NCBI GenBank assembly: GCA_023375675.1
Contig: JALQBC010000008.1
Coordinates: 620,001 to 684,000, forward strand
Length of the DNA stretch: 64,000 nt
Direction of reading: 5' to 3'
Source of the DNA: Cytospora piceicola
Lineage: Eukaryota > Ascomycota > Sordariomycetes > Diaporthales > Cytosporaceae
A model generated the notes under the pieces. That model was not told the origin of the DNA. It worked only from the letters and a program-made list of their open reading frames with translations, and did no database searches. Both the position numbers and the translations under genes were made by a program. Below are positions 44,502-57,297 of the stretch, piece by piece (the stretch's first letter is position 1; each line of letters opens with the position of its first letter).

Positions 44502-46428
44502 ACCGCGCCTTGTTTCAGCCGTGACATTGCCTTGATGCATCGCAGAAGGTGTTAGGCGTGCGGCGTTTCGGCTGACAAAAATCACGATGATATCCGGAGT
44601 CCTCGACGTTCTCGACGCTCCCTGCACGGTTTTCCTTCCTTCCGGTCTGCGTTCGTCGCCCTTCACTGCTTCCCGCGTCGAGATACCCCCTGAAGTTCTT
44701 GCAAGTTACAGTCCTGCTTCTTGCGTTCTGCATTTCACTTGCCTGGGCACTCTTCTCGACATCGTCATACTTCGGAGCAGTCGTTGGTCGTTCTGGCAGT
44801 CACTTTGATTTCGATTTCCTTTTCTTGGTCCCTCTGGGCGGCACGACACATCATGACAAACCCTACGAGATCATCTTACGAACACACAAGTCTACATAAA
44901 AGTGGATGGAGTGGAGGATGGGCAGTGGGCAGAGTTTGGGATTGTGGCGTTTCAGAATGTCATTCTTTACATGAGAACAAGAGAATATTTCCTTGCGCGA
45001 GAACAAAAGCAATCTTTTTTACGGCATTCCACAGCATCTCCGTTTGCCATAGCACGGACCTGCGCCGTCATCTTTCATTTTTCGGATGCGGTACAGAACC
45101 ACGGCGAATTGGGATGCAGGAATATCTCGAGGGATTTTGCGGTTTTTATCTTTTAGGTAGTGCGTTTTCTGATGACGCTGTCTTCCACTATGCACTTTCA
45201 AATACGGATCCTGCTTTTCCCGCATATCTTTCTGCAAATGCCATGTACGGATTTGGTGGTATCTTTCCGTTACTAGTTGTGTCTCTTATGGTCTCTTATA
45301 CCCCCTTAAGCGTTACATGTTAGCACCCCTGGGGTGTACTTGGTTTACTGCTAAAATCTAGGGTCTGCCGTTTGTCGACTATTGCCGCCCTTCCCCTTGG
45401 AGCTTTTTGGGTTGTCATCTTACTACCCCGCCGCTGTGGTCCGCTGGCGAGTAGAAAGGAACATTATGGATGCTACCGACTGAGTAGCACGGTTGTCCCC
45501 GTATATACACGCTGAATCTTGCCGACCTTTGGGTTCAGACAGGAAGGCGCAGAGCCAGTAGGTGTAGCTGTTCCGGAGCTCCCAGCCGGCCGTGTGGAAG
45601 ATGGGGCCGGCATGTTCAGGGCTGGCAGACGATTTCTAGCTGGCCGAGAGCTTGGGCCGGGCAGGCAATAAGGCGTCTAAAGGTTTAGAGGCTGTACTGT
45701 CGTGGGCGACGCAGATAATTTCCAAATATACTGTATCCGTCCGTGGAGAGCAATCATCAAGTAGTAACTGTAATCTTGATGGACATTATCCTCCTTTTTC
45801 TGTGGAACACGCAACGGAGAGATGAATCCTATCCAGAGACGAATACACCCCTTCTTACGATGACGGTGCCAGGTCCTGAGTGCAGATACGCTGTTGCGAC
45901 GAGTATTCAACAGCCGAAGGGTCGAGAAAGGGTCGAGAAGTCGATGACTGGGAGGCAAGGTGCTTGTAGCCTCCGTACAAGGGAGGAGTAGAAGGAACCG
46001 TCACAGTTGAACCGGATAGACCTAGAGGCTGATATGGTGAGGTACCTCTCCGTAGGTATGCACTTAGGTACTTAGGTACTTAGGTACATAGGTACCTAGG
46101 TATATAAACCTTGGGAGGCTGCAGCCACAAGGCGCACAGCCACAAGCGCTAGTCCCGCCCGAGGCTCCAGCCACTCAGCCACTCAGCCAAGTCAGGTCGC
46201 TTCAGCTGCAGGCTGGCAGGCAACGCGCAGCTCCCAGTTGCCTGAGGGAAGCTCCAAACCGTCAAACCGTCATCCACCCAAAGAACCACGAAGCTCTCTC
46301 TCCATCCCTCATTGCCGCCGAACCACCCGTCATCCCTCCCAACCTCAATCACCCCCAGCACTATAACTCTCTGTCCCCCTTCAGCCCTCACCATACACAC
46401 CCTCACCAACCCATCATAGGACATCACC
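44502..46428. other. 3' region of the RRM gene and promoter of the proteasome gene
   Basis: No coding region supported. The proximal part is probably the 3' UTR of the RRM gene. The distal part (46140-46428) is C/T-rich and leads to the ATG at 46429. Confidence 0.5.
46062..46108 (+). promoter_or_regulatory. 8-bp tandem repeat followed by a TATA-like site
   Basis: Five 8-base units of the pattern ACNTAGGT (three ACTTAGGT, then ACATAGGT and ACCTAGGT) run from 46062 to 46101 and end in a TACCTAGGTA palindrome (46093-46102). TATATAAA overlaps at 46101-46108, about 320 bases before the proteasome ATG. Confidence 0.6.
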
Positions 46429-47487
46429 ATGGTAAGCCACCGTATCCACCAGCTGCCCCTCTCTGTCTCGAGCCTCAAGCTAACCAACCATGTATCGTCC
46501 AGACGTCGATAGGAACGGGTTACGATCTTGCCAACTCCATCTTCTCCCCAGACGGACGCAACTTCCAAGTCGAGTATGCTGTAAAGGCGGTCGAGAACGG
46601 CGGAACGTCAGTTGGTATCCGGTGCAAAGATGGCGTTGTCCTTGCGATCGAGAAGGTCGTCACATCCAAGCTGCTGAAGCCTGGCTCAAACAAGCGGATT
46701 GCTACTGTTGACAGACATCTGGGTGTTGTACGTCTCTACTCCGCCCCCTCCCCTTCTTCATATCTGGTTTAGGCCTTGCAATTGGTCAATCGTGGATACA
46801 CCGGTGCTGACATCGGCCCTGCTTTGTTCGTAACAGGTCTACTCCGGCATGGTCCCCGACGGCAGACACTTCATCGACCGCGCACGCGACGAGGCCCGCT
46901 CATGGCGCGACAACTTCAAGACCCCCATCACCACCGCCGACCTGGCAGCCCGCATGGGCGGCTACCTACAAGCCTACACCCTCTACCAGTCCGTGCGGCC
47001 CTTCGGCATCACCGCCATCGTCGGCGGCTACGACAGCGAGCTGGAGCTGCCCGTGGACGGCGAGGTGGGCTCGGGCCCCAGCTGCGGCGCGGGCGGCAAG
47101 GCCCCGGACAAGAAGCACGGCGGGCCCTCCCTGTACATGATCGAGCCCTCGGGCCTGTACTGGGGCTACTACGGCGCCGCGACGGGCAAGGGCCGGCAGG
47201 CGGCCAAGGCGGAGCTGGAGAAGCTGGACCTGAGCGGCGAGGGCATCAGCCTGGACGAGGCGGTCAAGCACGCCGCGAGGATCATCAACCTGGCGCACGA
47301 CGACAACAAGGACAAGGAGTACGAGCTGGAGATGAGCTGGATCAGCAACCACGACGGCCCCACCAAGGGCCGGCACGAGGAGGTGCCCAAGGCGCTGCGC
47401 GACGAGGCGGAGCGGTTAGCCAAGGAGGAGGACGATGACGAGGATGAGGGCGATAAGAAGGACGGCGACAAGATGGAGGAGGACTAG
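46429..47487 (+). CDS. PRE10: 20S proteasome subunit alpha-7 (PSMA3/Pre10)
   Basis: CDS join(46429..46431,46503..46727,46837..47487), 292 aa. The ATG is followed directly by an intron (GTAAGC ... GCTAACC ... GTCCAG), so the whole N-terminus [19 protein letters not shown] comes from exon 2. The second intron (GTACGT ... TAACAG) joins HLGVV to [11 protein letters not shown]. The alpha-type N-terminal signature ([20 protein letters not shown]) and [22 protein letters not shown] are present. [22 protein letters not shown] and [21 protein letters not shown] identify alpha-7. Alpha subunits form the outer gating rings of the core particle and are not catalytic. A Lys/Glu/Asp-rich acidic tail ([10 protein letters not shown] ... 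MEED) is family-typical. Confidence 0.97.
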
Positions 47488-47879
47488 TTGGGTCCGCCGA
47501 ACAGGGCACGTCTGTGGCCGGGGAGAGAGATCACCGGGACCAGAAGAAGGAAAGGGGGGTCAGGAGGCCATAATAGCATGGCTTCCTCACCTCCTGAGCG
47601 AGCGTCCGATCACTGTATAGGGCGGGCAACTTGCCGCTCCATGGATGATGCGCAACAAGTCCGTATCACCACAACGGTATCGCCAACATGACGGTTTTGG
47701 CGGTTCAGGTATGATAGAATAATGAGACATTGCAACCGAAAACCCCTTGATCCACCCCAAGGCTTGCGTGCGTGCGTCTGAACAGTCAAATTGGTTTTAG
47801 ATTGGTCCATCTCGGTATGTGTATCTATATGTACTCAATCATGCAAGTCGCTAGCATCCATCCACTTCTCGCTTCACAA
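47488..47879. other. spacer between two convergent genes
   Basis: It holds the 3' ends of the proteasome and POL5 transcripts. Nothing else was seen. Confidence 0.6.
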
Positions 47880-50800
47880 TCACTCCTCGTCATCCTCCTC
47901 GTCCTCCTCGTCCTCTTCATCATCCTCCGCCTCATCCCCGGAGCCGCCAGATGCCTCGGACTCCACATCGACGTCAGGCAGCGCGACGAGCGACGGATGG
48001 GTCTGGATCCACTGGGTCCAGTCCGCGATGATGGTCGAGAACTGGAAACCGCCCTTCATGGCCCACCGCATGGCAAGCCCGCCGTAGCTGTCCCACACCA
48101 TGTGGAAGCGGCTGGCGTCCCGGCTGAGGATGCTCATGACGACGAGCAGGCTCGCGTTGGACGCCGACTTGGCGAACGCGTGCGACTCGTCCTTGGTCAT
48201 CTCGTCGTGGACCTCCTCGAGCAGCTGCATCTGGTCCTCCAGGTCGAGCCCGCCGTCCTGCTGCTGCTGCTCCTCCTCCTCACCTGGCTGGCTGGCGCCG
48301 CCGGCCTTGGCCTTCTTCTGGGCCTTGGCCAGCTCGGCGATGATGTTGCCGGCCTTCCTGGCGAGGTCCTTGGTCTTGGTGGTGCGCATCATCTGCAGCA
48401 GGGGCAGGAGCAGCCTGTAGGCGAGGGGGTTGGCGGCCTCCCTCCTGGCGAAGATGGCGAGGAGGTCGAGGGCGCGGTGCTTGAAGTTGATGACCGTCTC
48501 CTTGGCGTCCTTGTTCTCCTTCTTCTTGTTGCCCTCCTTGACCTGCATCCGGAAGGCCGCCGAGAGCTTCTCGTCCAGCGCCATCATCTCCGAGTCGCTC
48601 ATGTCCGAGTCGTCGTCCGACGAGGCCGCGTCGTTGTCCTTGTCGAGACGGTGGCTGTTGAGGAGCTTGGCGAGGTCGTCGTCTAGGGCCTTGAGCTTGC
48701 TCTCGGCCTCGTCCATGACTTCGTCTTCCTCTTCTTCTTCTTCTTCTTCACCACTTTCTTCTTCGTCGTTCTTCTCGTCGTCCGAGTCTTCCTCTTTCTC
48801 TTCCGCGTTTGCCATGCCGACAAACTCGACGTCCGAGCCGAGCTCAGATACATCGTCCTCGTCGTCATCGGCACCAGATCCGGCGACCTCCTCTGCGTCC
48901 TCCATATCCGCGTCTGTGTCGAACAGGCTCCGCAGGCCCTCGGCATCCTCCTTTGCTGCCAGCGTGTCCGTCAACAGCGTGAGCGCCGCCTCGGTCATGA
49001 GACCCGTGAAGCCCTCAAACACACGCTCGGCCGTCTGCCGCATGAGAGACGAAGGGCGTGCCACCATGGCGAGCAGGATCTCGACGAGAAGCGCCGAGAC
49101 ATCGCCCTCTTCATCGCTCTGCTTACTGAAGAGCTTCTCGTGGCACTGCTTCAAGTCGTTCAGAATCTCAATCGCATCTGGCTCCTCGTTGTAGAGCTGC
49201 AAGATCGCAACAGCGTAGAGGAGAGCAAGTCCCTGATACGCGCCGCTCTTGTCCCCCTTCGCCGCCTTGGGACCCGTCAGCTGCTGCAGCTTCTCCAGGG
49301 CCTCGATGAGCTCCTCCTGCAGCTCGTCGTCCATGTCGACGCTGCTGGAGTCGATCAGCATGATGGCGTTGCAGAACTCGCCAAAGTCTTCGGGCCGCTT
49401 GACGAACTTGGCAAGCGCCGAGGTGAGCCGTTGCCGGAGGATGGGCTTCGTCTTGTCGCTCAGGCCCGCGACCGCGCCGCCGGCCTTGGGGTATGCGAGC
49501 CTGGCAAGCTCTTGCAGGGCGTGGCCGCCCACCGAGGCCTTGCTCTTTGCGTCAGCCTCGGGAGGGACGATGCTGGCCAGCCTGAAGAGGTAGTCGCCGT
49601 AGACGAGAACGTGGTTCTCGGCGCTGTCTCCGTCGGATGTGAGGACGAGCTCCCTGATTGTCTTGATGACCTCCTGGGCATGCTTTGGTTTTGTGAGCTG
49701 CAGGAGCTTGTCGACTGTCTTGCTGTTCGTTCGCTGGTCGAAGTTGTAAGCGCCATGCTTGCCGAGGAGGTACTGTACGATCGTGGGAACCAGGTCACGG
49801 TTTTGGTCTGCGGCATGCTCGATGGCTTTGAGGGCCTTGGTTGCTGCGCGGTGCAAGTATCGATCTTGTTTTGCGGCCTGGTTCATCAGGCAGGTCGTGA
49901 AGTTTTGGGAGAAGAGGTTGTGAACGATGTGAGGGTGCGGGAGGCCAGTCTCGAGGAACTTCTGGAAGATCATGAAACCGGTGAATTTCTGGGGCTCAGA
50001 GGCCGTCTTGGAGAAAAAGCCCTGGTCCACAACCCGGCTCCAGAACTGCTTGAAATGGTCCGAAGCCTCGTTAGACTTGGAGCTGGCCAGCTTGATGTAG
50101 TGGGCCAGTATCAGGTCCCAAACGAAGTGCAGCTGTGCCGTCCAGCTTCCCTGCTTTTGCTTGACCTTTTGGCCTGGCACCTGGTTCGGGTCCGGCTCTT
50201 GGGTGCTTGACTCCTGCTTGCCGCTGTCCTTCAGGACGGCCGGCAGTTCACCAAGATATTTGGTCGAGAGGAAGTCGCGCCACGACTTTGACGGCAGCTT
50301 GATCTTGGGGAATCGTTCCGTGAAGACCACCGTCACGGCAACCGCCTCTGGTGTCTTCGCCCACCCAGCCGCGTCGAGCTTCTGCAGTGTGTCCTCCGCG
50401 ACCTCTTGGTCCATCTGAGACACGGCCTGCACGATAACCCACGCGCATTGCGGCTTCAACCAGACCTTCTTCTTGGCCAGCCTAATCAGGAGGTCGAGGA
50501 TCGTGTGCCACCTCGTCACGTCGTCGAAGAGGACCTTGGCCCGCACGAAGCACTCCACGCCAAAGAGCTGGCCGAAGTAGTGATCCTTCTCTTCCTGACC
50601 GGCGATGTTGCCCACAGGTTTGGTCTTCTCCACCAAGGTATTCAGCACAAAGGCGAAGGTCAAGCCCCTGTATTTGTTGTTGCAGAGGTCCTTGTCTCCC
50701 CATAGTTGTTGTAGTATCTCGGTCAGCACAACGCTGAAGCCGAGCCTGGACGCTTTCCTGCTGCTCGCCAGCCCCCTGAACAGTCGCTTCTCGAGGTGCC

Positions 50801-51161
50801 TGTCGAGCGTGGTCTCGAGGACACCATCGCCGCCCAGCAGCTTCGATATGATGACATCGGCCGCCTGGATGCGCTCGTCGGCGTCCTCGCTTCCCAGGTA
50901 CTCGTAGAGGGGGCCCTCGATCGTGCGGTCCTGGTCTTCTGGGAACAGGTTCGACTTGTCGGAGAGGAGCTGCTTCTTGGTGAGGGGCTTGGCAGCTTTG
51001 GCAGGAACGCCGTTCATCTTCTTCTTCGCCAGGAACTTCGGGGGCTGCTGCGTGGGCTCGGCATCGCTGTCGTCGACGGGGCCGTTGGTCTTGACTCGTT
51101 TTTTGGAGGGCTCGATGGCATTGGGGTTCTCCTTGTGGTGCTTCCTCTTGATACGAGCCAT
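47880..51161 (-). CDS. POL5: Pol5 / Mybbp1a-like nucleolar protein
   Basis: Single exon, 1093 aa. The N-terminus is a basic nuclear/nucleolar signal (MARIKRKHHKENPN, PSKKRVKT). The DNA polymerase phi / Mybbp1a helical repeat region begins at about residue 70 with LFPEDQDRTIEGPLYEYLGS, DERIQAADVIISKLL and LEKRLFRGLASSRKASRLGFSV. It continues with TEILQQLW, AWVIVQAVSQM and similar blocks. A long Asp/Glu tract lies at about 770-830, followed by SDDDSDMSDSEMMALDEKLSAAF, which is well conserved in the family, and an acidic C-terminus. Despite its name, Pol5 is not a replicative polymerase. It binds rDNA and supports rRNA synthesis and ribosome biogenesis. The upstream region has GATAAGATAAG near 51350-51362. 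Confidence 0.95.
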   Translation of the reverse strand: MARIKRKHHKENPNAIEPSKKRVKTNGPVDDSDAEPTQQPPKFLAKKKMNGVPAKAAKPLTKKQLLSDKSNLFPEDQDRTIEGPLYEYLGSEDADERIQAADVIISKLLGGDGVLETTLDRHLEKRLFRGLASSRKASRLGFSVVLTEILQQLWGDKDLCNNKYRGLTFAFVLNTLVEKTKPVGNIAGQEEKDHYFGQLFGVECFVRAKVLFDDVTRWHTILDLLIRLAKKKVWLKPQCAWVIVQAVSQMDQEVAEDTLQKLDAAGWAKTPEAVAVTVVFTERFPKIKLPSKSWRDFLSTKYLGELPAVLKDSGKQESSTQEPDPNQVPGQKVKQKQGSWTAQLHFVWDLILAHYIKLASSKSNEASDHFKQFWSRVVDQGFFSKTASEPQKFTGFMIFQKFLETGLPHPHIVHNLFSQNFTTCLMNQAAKQDRYLHRAATKALKAIEHAADQNRDLVPTIVQYLLGKHGAYNFDQRTNSKTVDKLLQLTKPKHAQEVIKTIRELVLTSDGDSAENHVLVYGDYLFRLASIVPPEADAKSKASVGGHALQELARLAYPKAGGAVAGLSDKTKPILRQRLTSALAKFVKRPEDFGEFCNAIMLIDSSSVDMDDELQEELIEALEKLQQLTGPKAAKGDKSGAYQGLALLYAVAILQLYNEEPDAIEILNDLKQCHEKLFSKQSDEEGDVSALLVEILLAMVARPSSLMRQTAERVFEGFTGLMTEAALTLLTDTLAAKEDAEGLRSLFDTDADMEDAEEVAGSGADDDEDDVSELGSDVEFVGMANAEEKEEDSDDEKNDEEESGEEEEEEEEDEVMDEAESKLKALDDDLAKLLNSHRLDKDNDAASSDDDSDMSDSEMMALDEKLSAAFRMQVKEGNKKKENKDAKETVINFKHRALDLLAIFARREAANPLAYRLLLPLLQMMRTTKTKDLARKAGNIIAELAKAQKKAKAGGASQPGEEEEQQQQDGGLDLEDQMQLLEEVHDEMTKDESHAFAKSASNASLLVVMSILSRDASRFHMVWDSYGGLAMRWAMKGGFQFSTIIADWTQWIQTHPSLVALPDVDVESEASGGSGDEAEDDEEDEEDEEDDEE

Positions 51162-54100
51162 CTTGTATTAGGCTTCTTGGAGCTGTGATGTGGTTTGGGT
51201 AATTGACCTGATATATAAGATCAGGCAAGAGCATACACATATGAACGCTTCTCGTCACGACCTCCCGGCCGTCGAAAAAAAGTTGGCCGCGGTCTTGCGA
51301 TCGGTCTGTGATTGGCTGCAAAGATTTACATAAGCCATTGATAAGCGGGCGATAAGATAAGATGTTTATGATAACCGGATGAACCACACTTCATAACCTT
51401 CGTGATAATCATGGCCCAACTTTCCTCTCTACTTTGTAAGCTGCCTTAAAGGCCGACTGTTCCTTTGCTCCGTCGTACCTACTTGTATGGTCACATTCGG
51501 AGCACGCTTCAAGCTGAAGGTTGGCAACATGTCCACGGGTGTCATGAACGACTTCAGGGCAGTGCCCATAAGTGAAACTCGGGTCGAACTGACGGACGGT
51601 TTGACCTCCCAGTATCAGAGTGGAGACGCCACTGTCCGGCCTTTACAACGAAACGAGAATCCATGGGCCAGACGGATTCATACCCGGATGATGCTCAGCA
51701 CCCAAATACAGGGAAACCGTATGAGCACCTTCTAGACTCTGGCTCCTGGGAATCGTGTCTGTCAATGCAAGCAGTCAGGCAGTACGCGGATCCTGCTCAT
51801 TTTCAATGGTGCATCGCACTGACTCGTCTGGCTCTCCTCTTACGTCGTTCCGGCTCGTTCGTGGAAAAACAACTAGCAGGATAGTTGGTAATGACAACAT
51901 CAACATGGCGAGGAAATATGGCCTTCGCCCAGTAGTTCATGACAGGCAGCTTGGGCCGATGCGGCTGATCTCTATGGATCGTGGCTTGACTCCATGGCGG
52001 ACCGACACTCGACTGTCTTGCGTATAAACGTTGGGTTTCCGCTTGCCGGGTCTTCTCTTGGCATTCGTTTGATGAATGCGAACAGGAAAGGTAGATCGTG
52101 TTCTTCGCACTCATAGAACTCCCCCTCAGTCCGCCTTATCATTTGTATGATATAGCCAGCCTTGGGATCTCAGGGGCTTTGTCATATCAGGTGCGGATTC
52201 GTACTTCATGCTAGAGGCTGCACCGACACGTCGTAGATATTGGGTATCATGCTTCAATGCAATTGGCCTCATAAAGGATTGCCGTTTTCCCAAGGTAAAC
52301 AAACCATGCTTTCCAAAAGCGCTTTGTGAGGTTAGTCGTCTTCCTATAGACGGGGTGGGATATAGAGTCAGTGGGCTGAGATTAGAGGCAATGCCCGAGA
52401 TGCCAAAACATGAATTTGTTTGTAAATAAGCCTAAGCGTCCGAGAAGGTCAATGTATTTGAGCAAACGATCCAGGCAAATAATCCTATATAGGACAGACT
52501 GGTAACCGAATGGGTTTATCGACCGTGGGAACGGCTCAGGCTCAGACTCCAAGCCTCAAAGTGGCGTCGATAAGCCAGATCCACGTGACCTCGCGGTTGA
52601 TCGAATCAGACCCGAGCAAGCTTACCCTTGTCAGGGTTCGCTGTTTACGTGAGCAGCGCGTTTCCGATGTTCTCCAACCCCTCACCTTGTTTACATTCGT
52701 ATTCAGACCCCTGTGGGCTGCGACGCTTCAATTTCAATCCTCCCTCAGACCCGCGCCTACACAGTCTTGACAGTAAGCGCAGCCCACACAAAGGATCCCA
52801 CAACCCAGGGTTTTTCAGGACCTGGACGTCTGTGCTGCAAATGACCAAACGCCCTCATGCAGGCTGGGCTGGCTGGCATCACATCTTACCACCCCTGCGG
52901 CATGAAAGATGGATACACAGACGGGGGTGATACCCATTTCCCGGGCCTCCGTTGAGTGCTCCTCCGTCCGGCATCAGCATCCAAAGTGGACAATATCATG
53001 CCATCGGTGTCCTGGTATCATACTGTGTGCGCTTCATTGGGTCTGGAGGAGAGGAGAACCTGGAGACCCAAGCAACCCGCTGCCCGTCATGCACAATCTT
53101 CTGCCGCATCTTGAGAGTGAGCAGAGCAGTTTGGAAGCTCTGAATGCACAGTAACTACGGAAAAGAGTGGAAGCTATACCCAAGCTTTCCCAATGTCTTA
53201 GCCAATTGCGATTCCAGGAGAGGGAGCCATAGGGAGCTACCCCCTTGCTTACCTTACCTTACTTGCTATGGCGGCCGCACGAGCTGCGACCTCGCGGCAT
53301 CGGGAGAACAAGCCCGACTGATTGGCGACTCCCACTGGGCCCTCAATGTCAGACAGACAGGTTATTTCTTTTTTCCAGATGCAACAGTACAGTACCTTTT
53401 CTTTGTGGCTACCTAGGTATTCTGGGGCGGCGTAATTACAAAAGACCCGGTAGCGCTGACGGATGGCGTTGTCAGCTGTTCCTTACGCGTCGAGATTCCG
53501 GATATGGAAGTAAACAAAACAAATGCAAGATGATGCTATTGACGATGATACGCGCCTTGGGGTCAGCCGCATGGCACTGTCATCGTGGCCGTCGTCCACG
53601 AAACACACACAAACTTGACAGACAGGTCCGTCAAAGGAAGGAAACCGGTATGGGTCGGAATGTGGACTTTCCAGCAGATCCATGTGGGATGATATCAATG
53701 GCGGCCAGGTCGCGTCGGCGCGTCTGCTCCCCTAGCCTGCTGATCGCCATGGGATGACGTCGATTTGGGCCGACAGAATCACGGGCCGCGCGTGGGATCG
53801 ATGTTTCCAGATCTTGTTTGATAGGGGCTCTGGTAAATAGCCCCCCTGACATGAGATATAAACTCAAGCGAGCATCCAGGGACGGCGCGACGCAGGGCTT
53901 GAACGGTGAGCGAGGGATTGGCCTTTGTTCTTCGGTTCTGCCCGCAGATCTTTGGGATTCTCGTCTTGCGTGCCAGCGTGCGAAGGCTCGGGACCGGTAG
54001 AAGGATGCTCGTTCTCCCCCATTCCCACACACATATAGATATTTCGACGATGGCGAATCAAGGGATTCGAATCAGTTCCAGTGCCTTGGGAGATGGTGTG

Positions 54101-57100
54101 ATAGTACCAAAGCGCTTTGCTCTGTTGGTTGGTCTGCGAACCTGATCCGGACTCTCAGCCGCTTCCGGATTGCATTCTTTTCGTTGCTACGGCCCGGTGA
54201 GGGCGGATGGTGTCCGGGTTGCTGCGAGCACGGGCGCAGAGGAGACCAAAATGAAGAAGACACCCATGAATCCTGAGACAGCTCGGTCAGAAGACACGCG
54301 AATCTGACCGTTGCGGAGATTACTGTCGCCCGGGTTTTATGAATTGACCCGACCCAAAACCGAGGTCGACGAGCCAGTGAGCAATGTTCCCGAGGCCGTT
54401 CTCCTTTCTCCTGAAGTCCGGACCAGATAGAGTTGGCTGGCTGGCTGGCAGGGAACGCAGTGACGCAATTGGGTGGCCCATCCTTGTTTGTTTCGAGAAC
54501 GAGGCATGCGAGGCTTCGATGGGGTGGAGTGGTCGTGCCAGGTCAGGCCTTGTTTCGCGTACCCATCACAGTATCATCCTGTTTTCGAACAGCTGCCGGG
54601 AGTTGCGTTCCGTACGGTACATATACATATATGGGACGCTCCTCTCACATCCTGAGGGGTTGTCGTCGTGGAAACAAATGGTGTCCGACAGCCTGGAGAC
54701 GAATCACCTTGCAGGAACGTCTCAGTTGATCTTCCTTATTTCCTAGGTGCCCAGGTGGCTATATCCAGCGGACGAGCAGTGCGCAGTGTAGGCCTGTCAA
54801 TCGAAACGTTTGTACCTGCCCATTCTAGCGCTCGAGCTGGGGTCTGCATTGATGATCCTCCGGAAGACTCCACCAAGTCAGTCCATTCGCAGCCTCGTGC
54901 GACTCGTACAGTCGTACATGGCTGGATTTGCGAAGCTTTCATCGCCATGATCGATGCTGACCGCTTCGACGAGCACTTGAGGTTGATGCCGCATTTCTAA
55001 AAGTCCGCGCGCCCCATCAGACTCCACGTGTCCGTTCTGAGCCGTCATGTCTCCAAGATATTGATTAATCACCACATATCAATGAGTACGATGGTACACA
55101 CACGTATAGGTACGTACTGGGGCCAGCGGGCAAACGAGGATGGAAATTACGATGCAGGGTGTGCTTAACAACTCCCCACTGCCGTGCAGCGCCGTCGTCA
55201 GCCCGACCTTGGACGATGCAACCGCCTGCAATCCTAACAACGCTAATCAAGCTGTCAGCAAGCTGAAGATGCCCTCCGTGGGCCCCAACTTGCTGGGAGC
55301 CTTGCAAAATGCGATACCACCTGTTCTGTTTGCCGGACCGGAACTCTTCCACCAGTTTGGGACTCTCACCGATGTAGACGGGAAGTCAAGTATGGAATTG
55401 TGTCTCTGAGCATTGATGTCAAGGTGATGAGCAGTTCCACAACGCCAAAGCCAAAGCGGCTTTGTTTAGGTGACATCTCAATTGAGTATATTCTATCACA
55501 GGAGTCTATCACAGGAGTCGATCACAAGGGGGTCTCTATGGACCCGACTGCCTGTTGCTACAGAAACAGACCTTGCAGATTCTAGAACGACGCTGGAAAC
55601 CCACCAAGTGCCATTGACAACAGGATGCTGATGTGTGTTAAATGGATCGATCGTCTCTCTTTACATGACTTCAGTGTCGGAGTTCAATGCTGGTCATTGT
55701 TGGTGTTAGGACAAGGCAAATTTCCGCCTGGAGTCTCTGGTGTGTCTGGAGACAGATGTTCCTGGAAGTACCTGTGTTGATCCGTAGGTAATAAAACCTC
55801 TTTAGGCAAGGCAAAGTTCTGAAGGAACAGTACATGTATCGTATCGTTCCATCAAAGTTTGGCCGTCGATATTCGTGTATCTTATCACAATCTGCCCGTC
55901 AGCTGTGGACACTGAAAAACGAAACGTACTGAAGTTTTTCATTGGCTTGTCTCAGCACTGTGAGAAGAAAGAAAGGCAGGAAGAGAGGCGAGAAAGAAAA
56001 AAAAGACTGATGGACGTATGACAGATGGCTTCTAACGATGTGGACCGCAGCTTGTAATATCATCCATTCTATCCGTAAGATGAACGGATTCGATACGCTT
56101 GCGGACTTGACCGTGATCCAGCAAGCATCACTGTTCTGAAAATTTTCTTGTCGGAGAGAGTCTCGCTATCAGTCAGTCAATCGCAACTCCGCAAGTAAGG
56201 CATGGTCAAGCTTCTGAGGGCGGAACTGGCTGACGCCAACAGCGGTCGATGAAGCAATCCCAGACAGCAATTGAGACAAACCCACGGCAAAGGAACAATA
56301 ACTCTTTTCTGTATATACCTACCTAGGTACCTAAGTACCTAGATAGGTACATGGTGTCCCCGGGGGATAGCGGAACTGGGGCAACTGAGCGGCTGGGCTT
56401 TGTGGCTGCATTTGATCGCACCAGACCCCCCTTTGGGGACATCGGGGAGGGACAACGGGCCACCATCAGATCTTCACGGGTTCCGCTGGCATTCTCCAGG
56501 CCATGTGTGAAATGGTATAAATCAGCTAGGTAACTAGGTGCTAGCGAATGTAGAGTTTGAGCTTGGGAAGCCCTGGTTGCTACTTCACAGTGTCGGAATG
56601 GCGGACTATCGAGTGAGAGCTCAAGCGTAGCAGTGTCCTCGAGTACAGAGAGACACACGAGGTCAGCATCTAAAATACCGCCTGCGACTGTTAGTAACGC
56701 TCTCCACAGTCGGTCAATCGCCATGCAGCTAGACAGACTTGGCTGACAGGTCTTGACGGGGTAGTCCTGGATTTTTGAATCCTTGTACAGTATACAGTAG
56801 GCAGTCGAGGTGAAATCTCCCAGACAACCAAAACCCCTCCCCTGCAATGCAAGTGCTTGGTAGTGACAGTTTTGGTGTGGTGGGGTAGATGTGCACCTGG
56901 GCTTCCGGGCACCTGGGCATGTACGAATGTGCGAATGTACGTACCTGGCCCCAGCAGCTGGATGATACGGTGGATACGGTAGATACCGCGATACAGCGAT
57001 ACCACGGCACCGTAGCTCGTAGCTCGACAGCTCTGTAGCTCCTTTCCTGCCGGGGAAAGCTGTACCTCGATTTGTCCGTCCACCCACCACCATCACCGTA

Positions 57101-57297
57101 ACTGGTCATGTTGGCTTGAAAAGGCGCCTGGGCATCTGGGCAACCAACCAACCAACCAACCAACTGATCAACCGTTTCTGGGGTTTGATTTGACTCCTGT
57201 TCCTGATTCCTGATTCTTGTTCCTGTTCCTGTCAATTCAGACCCTAAAAGTGATAAACCTCAACCTCGCACCCCAGGCCCTTTAGACCTAACTTCAC
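51162..57297. other. gene-free region of about 6 kb
   Basis: No coding region could be supported on either strand. It contains TACCTAGGTA at 53410-53419 and 56320-56329, further CTAGGTA-like runs at 56330-56350 and 56525-56545, and a CCAA-type microsatellite near 57143-57165. Open frames such as 55140-55409 have no splice context or recognised motif. Confidence 0.5.

Noticed and set aside
43746..44666. 306-codon minus-strand open frame
   Set aside because: Antisense to the RRM gene, which has good introns and conserved RNP motifs; the antisense text has no recognisable domain.
49140..50210. 356-codon plus-strand open frame
   Set aside because: Antisense shadow of POL5; Leu/Val/Gly-rich text without motifs.
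56323..57096. 257-codon minus-strand frame
   Set aside because: Rich in Tyr, Cys and Arg from CTAGGTA/GTAC repeats in the DNA; no domain or splice context.
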